This document shows positions 12,252 through 20,496 of a DNA stretch of 33,311 bases, in pieces. The position numbers and the translations under genes were made by a program. Numbering within the stretch: the first letter of the stretch is position 1; the number at the start of each line of letters is the position of its first letter. The notes under the pieces were generated by a model. It did not search any database. It worked only from the letters and a program-made list of their open reading frames with translations, and had not been told where the DNA came from. The stretch is taken from positions 1-33,311 of the forward strand of contig NZ_JPWA01000045.1 in assembly GCF_003326475.1 (NCBI RefSeq). The letters are read 5' to 3'. This stretch comes from Thalassospira xianhensis MCCC 1A02616. Lineage in GTDB: Bacteria > Pseudomonadota > Alphaproteobacteria > Rhodospirillales > Thalassospiraceae.

Positions 12252-14018
12252 ATGGATCTTACTACCCTTACCTATATTGTCGTCGGTCTGAGTTTCGCGC
12301 TGTATATCGGCATCGCGATCTGGGCCAAGGCAAGCACCACCGGCGAGTTTTATGTCGCTGGCAAGGGCGTTAACCCGGTCGTCAACGGTATGGCGACCGC
12401 CGCAGACTGGATGTCTGCTGCATCCTTCATTTCAATGGCCGGCCTGATTGCCTTCCTTGGCTATGGCGGCTCGGTTTACCTGATGGGCTGGACCGGCGGC
12501 TACTGCCTGCTGGCAATGCTTCTGGCACCTTACCTGCGTAAGTACGGCAAATTCACCGTGCCGGAATTCATCGGCGACCGTTACTATTCCAAAGCAGCAC
12601 GTATCGTTGCCGTTATCTGCCTGATCTTCATCTCGTTCACCTATGTTGCAGGCCAGATGCGCGGTGTTGGTATCGTGTTCTCGCGCTTCCTCGAAGTCGA
12701 AATCCTGACCGGCCTGATCGTCGGCATGGGCATCGTCTTCATCTATGCCGTTCTTGGCGGCATGAAGGGCATCACCTACACCCAGGTGGCACAGTATTGC
12801 GTGCTGATCATTGCCTATACCATTCCGGCAATCTTCATCGCCTTCCAGCTTACCGGCAATCCGCTGCCGCAGCTGGCATTCGGTTCCACGGTTAACGGCA
12901 CGGGCGATTACATGCTCGACCGCCTGAACCAGATCGTGACCGAACTGGGCTTCCTTGAATATACCACCACCAGCAAATCGACGATCGACATCTTCTGCAT
13001 CACCCTTGCACTGATGGTCGGTACGGCAGGTCTGCCGCACGTTATCGTCCGCTTCTTCACGGTCCCGAAAGTCCGCGATGCGCGTTCTTCGGCCGGTTGG
13101 GCACTGGTCTTCATCGCGATCCTTTACACCACTGCCCCGGCAGTTGGCGCAATGGCTCGCCTGAACCTGACTGAAACCGTCCAGATCGGCGCAGTTGGCG
13201 ATCCGGAAGGCAACCTTAAAGTCGAAGATCGTCCGGACTGGATGAGCCGTTGGGAAGCCACCGGCCTTCTGAAATTCGAAGACAAGAACGGCGATGGTCG
13301 TATCCAGTATTATAACGATGCCAACAAGGACTTTGCCGCCAAAGCAGCCGAATATGGCTGGGCCGGTAACGAACTTAAAGTTGACAACGACATCATGGTT
13401 CTGGCCAACCCTGAAATCGCACAGCTTCCGAACTGGGTGATTGCCCTTGTCGCTGCCGGTGGTATTGCCGCCGCACTGTCAACGGCAGCCGGTCTGTTGC
13501 TTGTGATTTCGTCGGGTATCTCGCATGACCTTCTGAAAGGCACATTGACGCCGGATATGACAGAAGGACAGGAACTGATGGCCGGTCGTATCGCAGCAGC
13601 CGTTGCGATCCTGATTGCCGGTTATCTGGGATACAATCCGCCCGGCTTCGTGGCACAGGTGGTGGCCTTTGCCTTCGGTCTGGCTGCCGCGTCGCTGTTC
13701 CCGGTTATCATCATGGGGATCTTCTCCAAGAAGGTTAACCGTGAAGGTGCGATTGCCGGGATGCTTGTCGGCCTGGTCTTCACCATGGGCTATATCATGT
13801 CCTACAAGGGCATCTTTATCCCGGTGCTGATCGAAAACGTTCCGGCAAACTGGCTGTTCGGCATTTCGCCGGAGGGCATCGGTGTTGTTGGTATGATCCT
13901 GAACTTCCTCGTTGCTTTCGGCGTGTCGAAAGTTACGGCGGAACCGCCGGCACATATCCAGCACATGATTGAAGATATCCGCGTTCCGAAAGGAGCCGGT
14001 GGCGCCGTTGACCACTAA
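12252..14018 (+). CDS. Sodium/solute symporter large subunit (ActP/VC_2705-like)
   Basis: This 588-residue inner-membrane protein belongs to the solute:sodium symporter family with the LeuT fold; about 13 hydrophobic segments are visible. Segments GKGVNPVVNGMATAADWMSA and QMRGVGIVFSRF are typical of the acetate-permease-like branch that pairs with a DUF4212 subunit. A monocarboxylate such as acetate is the likely substrate by family, not proven. A soluble loop of about residues 305-385 contains an EF-hand-like stretch DKNGDGRIQYYN (residues 344-355). The start ATG is preceded by GGGGAGA. A terminator at 14051 follows, but the next two genes run in the same direction and are a recurrent partner set. 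Confidence 0.92.
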   Translation: MDLTTLTYIVVGLSFALYIGIAIWAKASTTGEFYVAGKGVNPVVNGMATAADWMSAASFISMAGLIAFLGYGGSVYLMGWTGGYCLLAMLLAPYLRKYGKFTVPEFIGDRYYSKAARIVAVICLIFISFTYVAGQMRGVGIVFSRFLEVEILTGLIVGMGIVFIYAVLGGMKGITYTQVAQYCVLIIAYTIPAIFIAFQLTGNPLPQLAFGSTVNGTGDYMLDRLNQIVTELGFLEYTTTSKSTIDIFCITLALMVGTAGLPHVIVRFFTVPKVRDARSSAGWALVFIAILYTTAPAVGAMARLNLTETVQIGAVGDPEGNLKVEDRPDWMSRWEATGLLKFEDKNGDGRIQYYNDANKDFAAKAAEYGWAGNELKVDNDIMVLANPEIAQLPNWVIALVAAGGIAAALSTAAGLLLVISSGISHDLLKGTLTPDMTEGQELMAGRIAAAVAILIAGYLGYNPPGFVAQVVAFAFGLAAASLFPVIIMGIFSKKVNREGAIAGMLVGLVFTMGYIMSYKGIFIPVLIENVPANWLFGISPEGIGVVGMILNFLVAFGVSKVTAEPPAHIQHMIEDIRVPKGAGGAVDH

Positions 14019-14050
14019 TCGGTCGACTGGTTTGCAAGAAACCTGTTGCT

Positions 14051-14085
14051 GGCCCCCGGAAGTTCTTCCGGGGGCCTTTTCTTTT
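14051..14085 (+). terminator. Intrinsic terminator after the symporter gene
   Basis: Arms 14051-14061 (GGCCCCCGGAA) and 14066-14076 (TTCCGGGGGCC) pair perfectly with a 4-nt loop and are followed by TTTTCTTTT. It lies between the symporter and the CBS/nucleotidyltransferase gene, so it should lower expression of the downstream pair relative to the transporter. Confidence 0.88.
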
Positions 14086-14132
14086 GCCTCGAAGTCGGGC
14101 AACAATGCACCACGACAGGGAGGAATGGTCAT

Positions 14133-16001
14133 ATGAGTCTGGAACTAAAAGAAATCAGCGATTTCCTCAAACAGCATCACCCGTTCGATCTGTTGCCAGA
14201 CGACGTGATCGAGGCGTTGCCAAAGCGCCTTACCGCGCGCTATTTCCGCAAAGGCACCAAAGTCCTCTCACCTGAACAGCAATGCCTGCATCTGCATATT
14301 ATCCGGACGGGCGGAACCGAAACACGCGATCCCGATGGCCAGCTTCTTGCCCGCCTTGGCGAAGGTGAATGTTTCGGCGTACGCGCGATGTTCCGCAATG
14401 GCAAGGCCGCCAACAACATCACCATGCTCGAGGACAGCCTTGTCTATCTGCTGCCCGAAAAGGATTTCCACGATCTGGCGGGGAAATACCCGCAGTTCAA
14501 TTACTTCTTTGAACAGATGGGCGGTGCCCGCCTTCGCAGCGGCATGCAGTTGCTTGAAAAGCGTGATGATGATCAGCTTAAACTGATGTCCATCCGGGTA
14601 TCCGACCTGATCGCGCGGGACCTTGTCAGCATCGATATCGGTGCATCGATTCTCGAAGCAGGCAAGCTTATGAGCAGCGAACGGGTTTCCTGCCTGCTGA
14701 TCACGCAAAACGGGGACGAGGTCGCCGGTATCATGACCGACCGCGACCTGCGCAACCGCGTTGTTGCCGAAGCCCGGTCCTTTGACGAGCCGGTGACCAA
14801 CATCATGACCCCGAACCCGATCAGCATCGGGCCGGACGATTATGCCTTTGACGCGCTTCTGACCATGACGCGCAACAATGTCCGTCACCTTCCGGTGATG
14901 AAGGATGGCAAGGCAATCGGCGTGATTACCACCAACAACCTGCTGGCGCGCCAATCGCTTTCCGCCGTCCATATGGTCGGCCGCATCCGCAAGATGACCA
15001 GACCTGCAGACATGGCAAAGGTCATTGCGCAAATCCCCGAACTGCTCAGCAACCTGATCGAAGCCGGTGCAACATCGCGCAATGCGGGGCATATCGTCAC
15101 CACCCTTTCGGATGCGGCAACATCGCGCCTGCTGCAACTGGCCGAGGAAAAATTTGGCCCGCCGCCTGTCCCCTATGTCTGGATGGCAGGTGGATCGCAG
15201 GGGCGGCAGGAACAGACCGCCCTTTCGGATCAGGATAACTGCCTGATCCTTGATGACGCCTATGATCCCGAACAGCACGGCGACTATTTCAAATCACTGG
15301 CCGATTTTGTCTGTGATGGCCTTGATACCGTCGGCTATATCTATTGCCCCGGCGAGATGATGGCGAAAACGGACGAATGGCGTCAGCCTGTCCGTGTATG
15401 GCAGCAATATTTCAACAAATGGATCGAACAGCCGGAGCCAAAGGCCCTGATGCTGTGCTCCGTCTGGTTTGACCTGCGGGTGATCCATGGTACGCGATCG
15501 ATCTTTGAAGACCTGCATCGGATGATTGTCACCAAGGCAAAGGGCAACCGCATTTTCCTGGCCTATATGGTTGGCAATGCCCTGACCCATCATGTGCCGC
15601 TTGGCTTCTTTAAGAACTTTGTCATGATCCGTGGCGGTGAACATGACCGCACGCTCGATATGAAACATAACGGCGTGGTGCCGATTGTGGATATTGCACG
15701 CATCCACGCGCTTGCGAACGGCATTGACGTGGTCAATACCTATGAACGGCTCGAGGCCGCGATGGCCTTCCCGTCGATCAGCAAACAGGGGGCATCCGAC
15801 CTTCTGGATGCGTTTGAATTCATCAGCATCACGCGCCTGAAACATCAGGTCCGGCAAATTCGTGACGGCGACCGCCCCGATAACTTCCTGCATCCCGAAA
15901 GCCTGTCGGCATTTGAACGCACCCATCTGAAAGATGCATTTTCGGTGATCAAGAATTTACAGGCCGCCCTTGAAAGCGCCTTTGGCAAAAGCGGGACATA
16001 A
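14133..16001 (+). CDS. cNMP-binding/CBS/DUF294 putative nucleotidyltransferase
   Basis: The 622-residue protein has a cyclic-nucleotide-binding-like domain at about residues 12-125 (GEGECFGVRAMF), two CBS domains at about 150-270 (VSDLIARDLVSI and VTNIMTPNPISI starts), a GlnD-like DUF294 nucleotidyltransferase with GGSQGRQEQTALSDQDN at about 353-369 supplying the G-R and D-x-D metal-binding residues, and a C-terminal helical substrate-binding domain (DUF294_C). It is cytosolic. The start at 14133 has AGGGAGGA upstream; an open extension to 14046 runs through the terminator hairpin and is rejected. It is followed 2 bp later by an exonuclease. This set next to acetate-type symporters is common in proteobacteria. 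A regulatory role in sensing adenylate energy state through CBS is an inference; target unknown. Confidence 0.9.
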   Translation: MSLELKEISDFLKQHHPFDLLPDDVIEALPKRLTARYFRKGTKVLSPEQQCLHLHIIRTGGTETRDPDGQLLARLGEGECFGVRAMFRNGKAANNITMLEDSLVYLLPEKDFHDLAGKYPQFNYFFEQMGGARLRSGMQLLEKRDDDQLKLMSIRVSDLIARDLVSIDIGASILEAGKLMSSERVSCLLITQNGDEVAGIMTDRDLRNRVVAEARSFDEPVTNIMTPNPISIGPDDYAFDALLTMTRNNVRHLPVMKDGKAIGVITTNNLLARQSLSAVHMVGRIRKMTRPADMAKVIAQIPELLSNLIEAGATSRNAGHIVTTLSDAATSRLLQLAEEKFGPPPVPYVWMAGGSQGRQEQTALSDQDNCLILDDAYDPEQHGDYFKSLADFVCDGLDTVGYIYCPGEMMAKTDEWRQPVRVWQQYFNKWIEQPEPKALMLCSVWFDLRVIHGTRSIFEDLHRMIVTKAKGNRIFLAYMVGNALTHHVPLGFFKNFVMIRGGEHDRTLDMKHNGVVPIVDIARIHALANGIDVVNTYERLEAAMAFPSISKQGASDLLDAFEFISITRLKHQVRQIRDGDRPDNFLHPESLSAFERTHLKDAFSVIKNLQAALESAFGKSGT

Positions 16002-16003
16002 CA

Positions 16004-16693
16004 ATGGGCCTGCGTCAGAAAATCATCGATAGCGACTTTTACCGCCAGATGGTCCAGCGTCGGGCAACCGGGCCGCTTCGCGCCTATTACGATATCCCCG
16101 CCGCCGATCCCGATACGCCGGTCCGCGATGTCGAATTTGTCGCCCTTGATCTGGAAACCACCGGCCTTGATCCGAAACAGGATGAAATCGTTTCGATTGG
16201 CCTTGTGATCATTCGCCGCCTTGAAGTCGATTTTTCAAGCTGCCAGCATCTTCTGGTGCGCCCCAAAAAGGAACTCAGCGAAAGCTCGGTGATCGTGCAT
16301 CGCATTTTCGATACCGATGTCGAACAGGCACCCGATATCGAAATCGCGCTGGCCCATATCCTGCCGATTCTGGCCGGTCGGGTTCTGGTGGCTCATCACG
16401 CACCGATTGAACTGGGCTTTCTTGGTCATGCCTGCAAACGTTACTTTGGCGCACCTTTGCAAATGCCGACCGTCGATACACTGGTACTGGCCCTTCGCGA
16501 TCTGCACCGGCAGGGGCAACCGATGAAGCCCGGTGCACTGAAACTGGAAACACTACGCCATACCCACAACCTGCCGCCGTATCGCATTCACAATGCCCTT
16601 TCCGATGCGATTGCCGCATCCGGGCTGTTTCTGGCACAGATTGCCAAGCGTGATCCGAAAGGTGAACTTGAGCTTCGCCGCGTGCTGCGCTAA
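16004..16693 (+). CDS. DEDDh-type 3'-5' exonuclease (DnaQ/PolC epsilon-like)
   Basis: The 229-residue protein has the RNase T/DnaQ fold. Exo I is FVALDLETTGLD with D49 and E51. Exo III is HNALSDA with the catalytic His and Asp of the DEDDh class. The Exo II motif reads HHAPIELGFL, so the usual aspartate is a glutamate (E136). The N-terminal 40 residues are basic and precede the catalytic domain. It starts 2 bp after the preceding stop and is surely cotranslated with the CBS/nucleotidyltransferase protein. It is too short and lacks a polymerase-binding tail seen in DnaQ, so it is an accessory exonuclease rather than the replicative proofreading subunit. Substrate unknown. Confidence 0.87.
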   Translation: MGLRQKIIDSDFYRQMVQRRATGPLRAYYDIPAADPDTPVRDVEFVALDLETTGLDPKQDEIVSIGLVIIRRLEVDFSSCQHLLVRPKKELSESSVIVHRIFDTDVEQAPDIEIALAHILPILAGRVLVAHHAPIELGFLGHACKRYFGAPLQMPTVDTLVLALRDLHRQGQPMKPGALKLETLRHTHNLPPYRIHNALSDAIAASGLFLAQIAKRDPKGELELRRVLR

Positions 16694-16768
16694 TCCGTTA
16701 TCAGGGGAAACGGGAACACCCGCCAGACTGATCAAGTCATAACAATAAATCAGGGGACTTCGCGCCGG

Positions 16769-17284
16769 ATGTATGTGTTTATTCTGACGACCGTTGTGGT
16801 CGGTTTTGCCTGTGCCGGTGTCGTCATGCTGCTGTTTCGCCTGTGGGGGCGGAAGGCACCGAAATATGTCATTCCATTTGTCGCGGCAATCGGCATGTTT
16901 GCCTACATGATCTGGGACGAATATAGCTGGTTTGATCGCTATTCGTCACGCCTGCCGGGACAGATCAGCATCGTGCAGACTTTTGCCGACGAAAATCCGT
17001 TTGCACCCTGGACGCTGATTTCGGCACCGGTTAACCGCTTTACCGCCATCGACAGCGAAAAGATTGTCGTTAATCCGGATAACCCCGATCAGAAACGGGT
17101 CACCACCCTGCTGCTAAAAAAGGGTGCCGAAACGCTCGCCCTTACCCATCTGGTGGAGTGCGGTGCAAACAGGCGCGGATATATCACCGCCCAAACCGAA
17201 CTGGACGCCAACGGTTTCCCGACCGGAATTGATGAATGGTTCGCCATGAATGACGACGATCCGTTGCGATCGGTCTGCAACTGA
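16769..17284 (+). CDS. Small membrane protein of unknown function
   Basis: I do not recognise a family. The 171-residue protein has two N-terminal membrane helices (about residues 2-25 and 34-50) separated by a short basic loop, then a soluble domain of about 115 residues. Under the positive-inside rule the basic loop is cytosolic and the soluble domain is periplasmic. The domain holds two cysteines (VECGAN and the near-terminal SVCN) that could form a disulfide. ATG at 16769 has AGGGGA about 11 bp upstream. It sits 75 bp after the exonuclease gene and is followed by a terminator at 17312, so it may be the last gene of that unit or have its own promoter. Confidence 0.75.
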   Translation: MYVFILTTVVVGFACAGVVMLLFRLWGRKAPKYVIPFVAAIGMFAYMIWDEYSWFDRYSSRLPGQISIVQTFADENPFAPWTLISAPVNRFTAIDSEKIVVNPDNPDQKRVTTLLLKKGAETLALTHLVECGANRRGYITAQTELDANGFPTGIDEWFAMNDDDPLRSVCN

Positions 17285-17311
17285 ACCGGACATTCCAACC
17301 ATGCAAGACAG

Positions 17312-17337
17312 GGATCGGCATTGCCGGTCCTTTCTTT
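17312..17337 (+). terminator. Intrinsic terminator after the small membrane protein
   Basis: GGATCGGC (17312-17319) and GCCGGTCC (17323-17330) pair with one G-T wobble around a 3-nt loop, followed by TTTCTTT. It separates this gene from the mod operon. Confidence 0.75.
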
Positions 17338-17377
17338 CTGGCGATCCCGACCGGTTTCGTCCTGACGATGCAGGTGG

Positions 17378-17413
17378 TTGACGCCCCGCTATATTTCATG
17401 AAATATAGCGGGG
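17378..17413 (+). promoter_or_regulatory. Mo-box: perfect 30-bp palindrome over the modABC promoter
   Basis: Positions 17384-17413 form a perfect palindrome, each half 15 bp (CCCCGCTATATTTCA and its complement). The core CGCTATAT-N8-ATATAGCG (17387-17410) matches the layout of ModE/Mo-box operators. A -35-like TTGACG (17378-17383) precedes it, and a -10-like AATATA (17402-17407, spacing 18) lies inside the right half, so bound ModE would block RNA polymerase. It lies 40 bp upstream of modA. Confidence 0.85.
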
Positions 17414-17453
17414 ATTGTTGCCCCTTCCCAACCCCATCAGCACGGTTTTGCCC

Positions 17454-18242
17454 ATGCGCCATCTGATCCGAACCGGCCTTGCTTCCCTGTTCCTTCTGGC
17501 TGCCGCAACCACCGCCCGCGCCCAGGAGATCACGGTCTTTGCCGCCGCCAGCCTCACCGACGCCATGACGCAGGTCGCGCAAAGCTATGCCACGGCAACC
17601 GGTGACACATTGCAGCTATCCTTCGCCAGTTCATCGACACTGGCCCGTCAGATCGCGGCAGGTGCCCCGGCTGATCTCTATATTTCAGCCAATCAGAAAT
17701 GGATGACCTGGCTTGCCGATCAGGACCTGATTGCCGCCAACAGCCGCCATGATCTTCTGGCCAATGCGCTTGTCCTGATTGCACCCGCTGACAGTAACCT
17801 TGCCCCGATCACGATCAATTCCCAAACCGATCTGACCAAACTGATCGGTGACGAGGACCGCATTGCCGTTGGCGATCCGGACCATGTCCCGGCGGGGATT
17901 TACGCCAGACAGGCACTTGAAAACCTTGGTCAGTGGGATGCCATCGAACCAAGGCTGGCGCGTGCTGACAATGTGCGTGCAGCATTGGCGCTGGTGGAAC
18001 GGGGCGAGGCACCGCTTGGCATCGTTTACGCCACCGATGCCGCCATCGCGACCGATGTCAAAATCATCGCCACCTTCCCCGAAAACAGCCATCCGGCCAT
18101 TACCTATCCGGTTGCCATCACCACCGGGCAAGCAAACCCCGCCGCGGTAAAATTGCTGGCGTGGCTTTTGGGGGATGACGCGGGCACCATTTTTGCGGAA
18201 TATGGCTTCAACCGCCCGGCAACCAGTCCGAAGACACAATAA
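17454..18242 (+). CDS. modA: Molybdate ABC transporter substrate-binding protein
   Basis: The protein (262 residues) begins with a Sec signal peptide cleaved after TARA and continues as a type II periplasmic binding protein with the ModA start EITVFAAASLTDAM, the FASSSTLARQIAAGAPADLYISA block that contacts the oxyanion, and VPAGIYARQALE later on. It captures molybdate in the periplasm for ModB. The frame opens at a TTG at 17415, but the ATG at 17454 gives a proper signal peptide. No clear Shine-Dalgarno is visible. It is the first gene of modABC, just after the Mo-box. Confidence 0.95.
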   Translation: MRHLIRTGLASLFLLAAATTARAQEITVFAAASLTDAMTQVAQSYATATGDTLQLSFASSSTLARQIAAGAPADLYISANQKWMTWLADQDLIAANSRHDLLANALVLIAPADSNLAPITINSQTDLTKLIGDEDRIAVGDPDHVPAGIYARQALENLGQWDAIEPRLARADNVRAALALVERGEAPLGIVYATDAAIATDVKIIATFPENSHPAITYPVAITTGQANPAAVKLLAWLLGDDAGTIFAEYGFNRPATSPKTQ

Positions 18243-18248
18243 CAAACC

Positions 18249-18941
18249 ATGATCACACTCACCGAAGCCGAGATCGAAGCCCTGCTGCTTAGCCTGCGCA
18301 TTTCCGGCGTGGCGGTGATATGTGCCCTGCCCTTTGCCATTCTGGCCGCTTCCCTTCTCGCGCAGGCACGCTTTCCCGGCAGGATTTTAATCGATGCGCT
18401 GGTGCACCTGCCCCTGATCCTGCCGCCGGTTGTGATGGGCTATCTGCTGCTGATCAGTTTTGGCACCCGCGCACCGCTTGGTGCATGGTTGCTGGAAACA
18501 TTTGATATCCGCCTGATTTTCAGCTGGACCGGGGCGGCACTGGCCGCGGGGATCGTCAGCTTCCCGTTTCAGGTTCGCGCCATCAGGCTGGCACTGGAAA
18601 ATATCGATCCCGGCCTTTATCACGCCGCCGAAACGCTGGGTGCGGGGCCGGTCGACCGGTTCTTCAGCCTGACATTGCCGCTGGCCCTGCCCGGTATCAT
18701 TGCCGGGGCGATTACCGCCTTTGCCGCAAGCCTTGGCGAATTTGGTGCCATCATCACATTTGTGTCGAACGTTCCGGGTGAAACACGCACCCTGCCGCTT
18801 GCGATCTATACCGCGATCCAGACACCGGGCGGCGAACTGGCCGCCGCACGCCTTGCGGCCATTTCCATTGGACTTGCCCTGATCGGGCTTCTGCTTTCGG
18901 AATTTGCCATGCGCCATATTCGCAAAAGGGCCCGCGCATGA
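18249..18941 (+). CDS. modB: Molybdate ABC transporter permease
   Basis: The 230-residue inner-membrane protein has about five hydrophobic helices and the ABC permease EAA loop AAETLGAGPVDRFFSLTLPLALPGIIAG (about residues 125-152), which contacts ModC. LPLILPPVVMGYLLL and the FGAIITFVSNVPGETRTLPLAIY segment are typical of ModB/CysT-type permeases. It starts 6 bp after modA and overlaps modC by 4 bp (ATGA), so all three are translationally coupled. Confidence 0.95.
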   Translation: MITLTEAEIEALLLSLRISGVAVICALPFAILAASLLAQARFPGRILIDALVHLPLILPPVVMGYLLLISFGTRAPLGAWLLETFDIRLIFSWTGAALAAGIVSFPFQVRAIRLALENIDPGLYHAAETLGAGPVDRFFSLTLPLALPGIIAGAITAFAASLGEFGAIITFVSNVPGETRTLPLAIYTAIQTPGGELAAARLAAISIGLALIGLLLSEFAMRHIRKRARA

Positions 18942-20053
18942 GCATTTCCGTCGATATCCGCCACAAGATCGGCAAGCTGGACCTGAATGCGCAGTTCGAC
19001 ATTGCCGAACCCGGCATTACCGCCCTTTTTGGCCCGTCGGGCAGCGGTAAAACCACCATCATCAATGCGATTGCCGGGTTGCTGCGCCCGGATCGGGGGC
19101 GGATCACCATCCATGACCGCCCTGTATTTGACAGGACACAACGGATCAATCTGGCACCGCGCAGGCGCCGGGTTGGCTATGTATTTCAGGATGCCAGACT
19201 GTTCCCGCATCTGAGTGTCGCGGCCAACCTGTTCTTTGGCCATAAACGCAGCGACCGGCCAATGACCAAGGCCGCCTGTGATGATGTCATCGGGATGCTC
19301 GGTATTGGCAGTTTGCTATCGCGCCGCCCCAACCTTCTTTCCGGCGGCGAGAAACAGCGCGTATCACTCGGCCGGGCATTGCTGGGAAATCCGGAAATCC
19401 TGCTGCTGGACGAACCGCTCTCCGCCCTTGATCAGGGCCGCAAGAACGAGATCATCCCCTATCTGGAAAATCTGCGCGACGCGCGGCAATTGCCGATCCT
19501 TTATGTCAGTCACGCGATTGATGAAGTCGCCCGTCTGGCCGATCATATGGTGGTGATGGAAGGCGGCAAAACGCTTGCCAGCGGATCGGTGTTTGACATG
19601 CTGGGTCGAACCGACCTTGCCCCGCTTGCCGGGCAGTTCGATACCGGAACCGTGCTGCCCACCACGGTCAAAAGCCGCGACCCGCAGGGTGTCATAAGCT
19701 TCCTTGACTGCGCCGGGCAACGATTTGTCGTGCCCTTCCTTGGCAAGAAATCCGGAAGCCCGGTGCGCCTGCATATCCGTGCACGCGATGTGATGATTGC
19801 CCAGACAGCCCCGACCGGGATCAGCGCCAATAACGTCCTGCCGGTAACGATCCGCGACATCGCCGATAATGGCGGTGATACGCTGGATATCACGCTGGGC
19901 CTTGGTCATGACGATACCGGTGAAAGCCGCACAATCCATGCCCGCATCACCCAATGGTCGGCAACACGTCTGAAACTTGCCATCGGGCAAAGGGTCTTCG
20001 CTGTGATCAAATCGGTCACGGTCGACGGGCATTTGCGCGCCGACGATCTTTAA
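18938..20053 (+). CDS. modC: Molybdate ABC transporter ATP-binding protein
   Basis: The 371-residue protein has an ATPase domain with Walker A GPSGSGKTT (near residue 32), Q-loop YVFQDARLFPH, signature LSGGEKQRVSLGRALL and Walker B ILLLDEPLSALD, with the H-loop in VSHAIDE. After about residue 290 comes a TOBE/Mop domain (RLHIRARDVMIA), which binds molybdate and is typical of ModC. It powers import by ModB. The start overlaps modB by 4 bp, and its end overlaps the convergent modE gene by 4 bp, leaving no room for a terminator between them. Confidence 0.95.
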   Translation: MSISVDIRHKIGKLDLNAQFDIAEPGITALFGPSGSGKTTIINAIAGLLRPDRGRITIHDRPVFDRTQRINLAPRRRRVGYVFQDARLFPHLSVAANLFFGHKRSDRPMTKAACDDVIGMLGIGSLLSRRPNLLSGGEKQRVSLGRALLGNPEILLLDEPLSALDQGRKNEIIPYLENLRDARQLPILYVSHAIDEVARLADHMVVMEGGKTLASGSVFDMLGRTDLAPLAGQFDTGTVLPTTVKSRDPQGVISFLDCAGQRFVVPFLGKKSGSPVRLHIRARDVMIAQTAPTGISANNVLPVTIRDIADNGGDTLDITLGLGHDDTGESRTIHARITQWSATRLKLAIGQRVFAVIKSVTVDGHLRADDL

Positions 20054-20430
20054 GCCCCGTCTTCGGTCGGCGGGGACGGATCGCCCGCCAGTTCATCGGC
20101 AAGCCTGCGTAGCTGGTCGGCCAGGGCTTCGTCCGCACGGGTTTGCGCATCGTCGTAAATCGCAATGATCCGCATCCCCGTCCCGGTCAGGCTGGCCCCG
20201 CCACGGCCTGCACCCCCCATCCGGGTTTCAACGACCGGGCTGGCAAAGCTTCTGTTCAATTCTTCAAGCAGCATCCACGCCCGGCGATAGGACATGCCCA
20301 TCGACCGCGCCGCCGCCGAAATCGACTGTTCACGATCAATCGCGCGCAGCAGATCAATCTTGCCATAGCCAAGGCGAACCCCATCGGGCAATTCGATTTT
20401 AAGCCGGATTTTAAGGTCGGTTTTGCTCAT
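20050..20430 (-). CDS. modE: ModE-type regulator lacking molybdate-binding (Mop) domain
   Basis: The product (126 residues) is a LysR-type winged helix of the ModE N-terminal family: DLLRAIDREQSISAAARSMGMSYRRAWMLLEELNRSF with the wing ETRMGGAGRGGASLTGTG. Full-length E. coli ModE (262 residues) adds two Mop domains that bind molybdate; none is present here, and the tail is an acidic dimerisation-like helix ending in PPTEDGA. It is convergent with and overlaps modC. By context it binds the Mo-box upstream of modA. How molybdate would be sensed is unclear; a separate Mop protein or direct binding are options. ATG at 20430 is chosen over a TTG at 20439; neither has a good ribosome site. Confidence 0.87.
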   Translation of the reverse strand: MSKTDLKIRLKIELPDGVRLGYGKIDLLRAIDREQSISAAARSMGMSYRRAWMLLEELNRSFASPVVETRMGGAGRGGASLTGTGMRIIAIYDDAQTRADEALADQLRRLADELAGDPSPPTEDGA

Positions 20431-20496
20431 GACGGACAATCTAGCGCCTTGGTCACATGCGCGCTACTGCCAACCGCGAAACGGGTACCAATACAA

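Noticed and set aside
14268..15278. Minus-strand open frame of about 336 codons
   Set aside because: It is antisense to the cNMP/CBS/DUF294 gene, which has clear domains; no features of its own.
17384..17413. Palindrome read as a terminator
   Set aside because: It has no T-run on either strand, lies at promoter distance from modA, and matches a Mo-box; a separate hairpin with a T-run at 17312 already ends the upstream gene.
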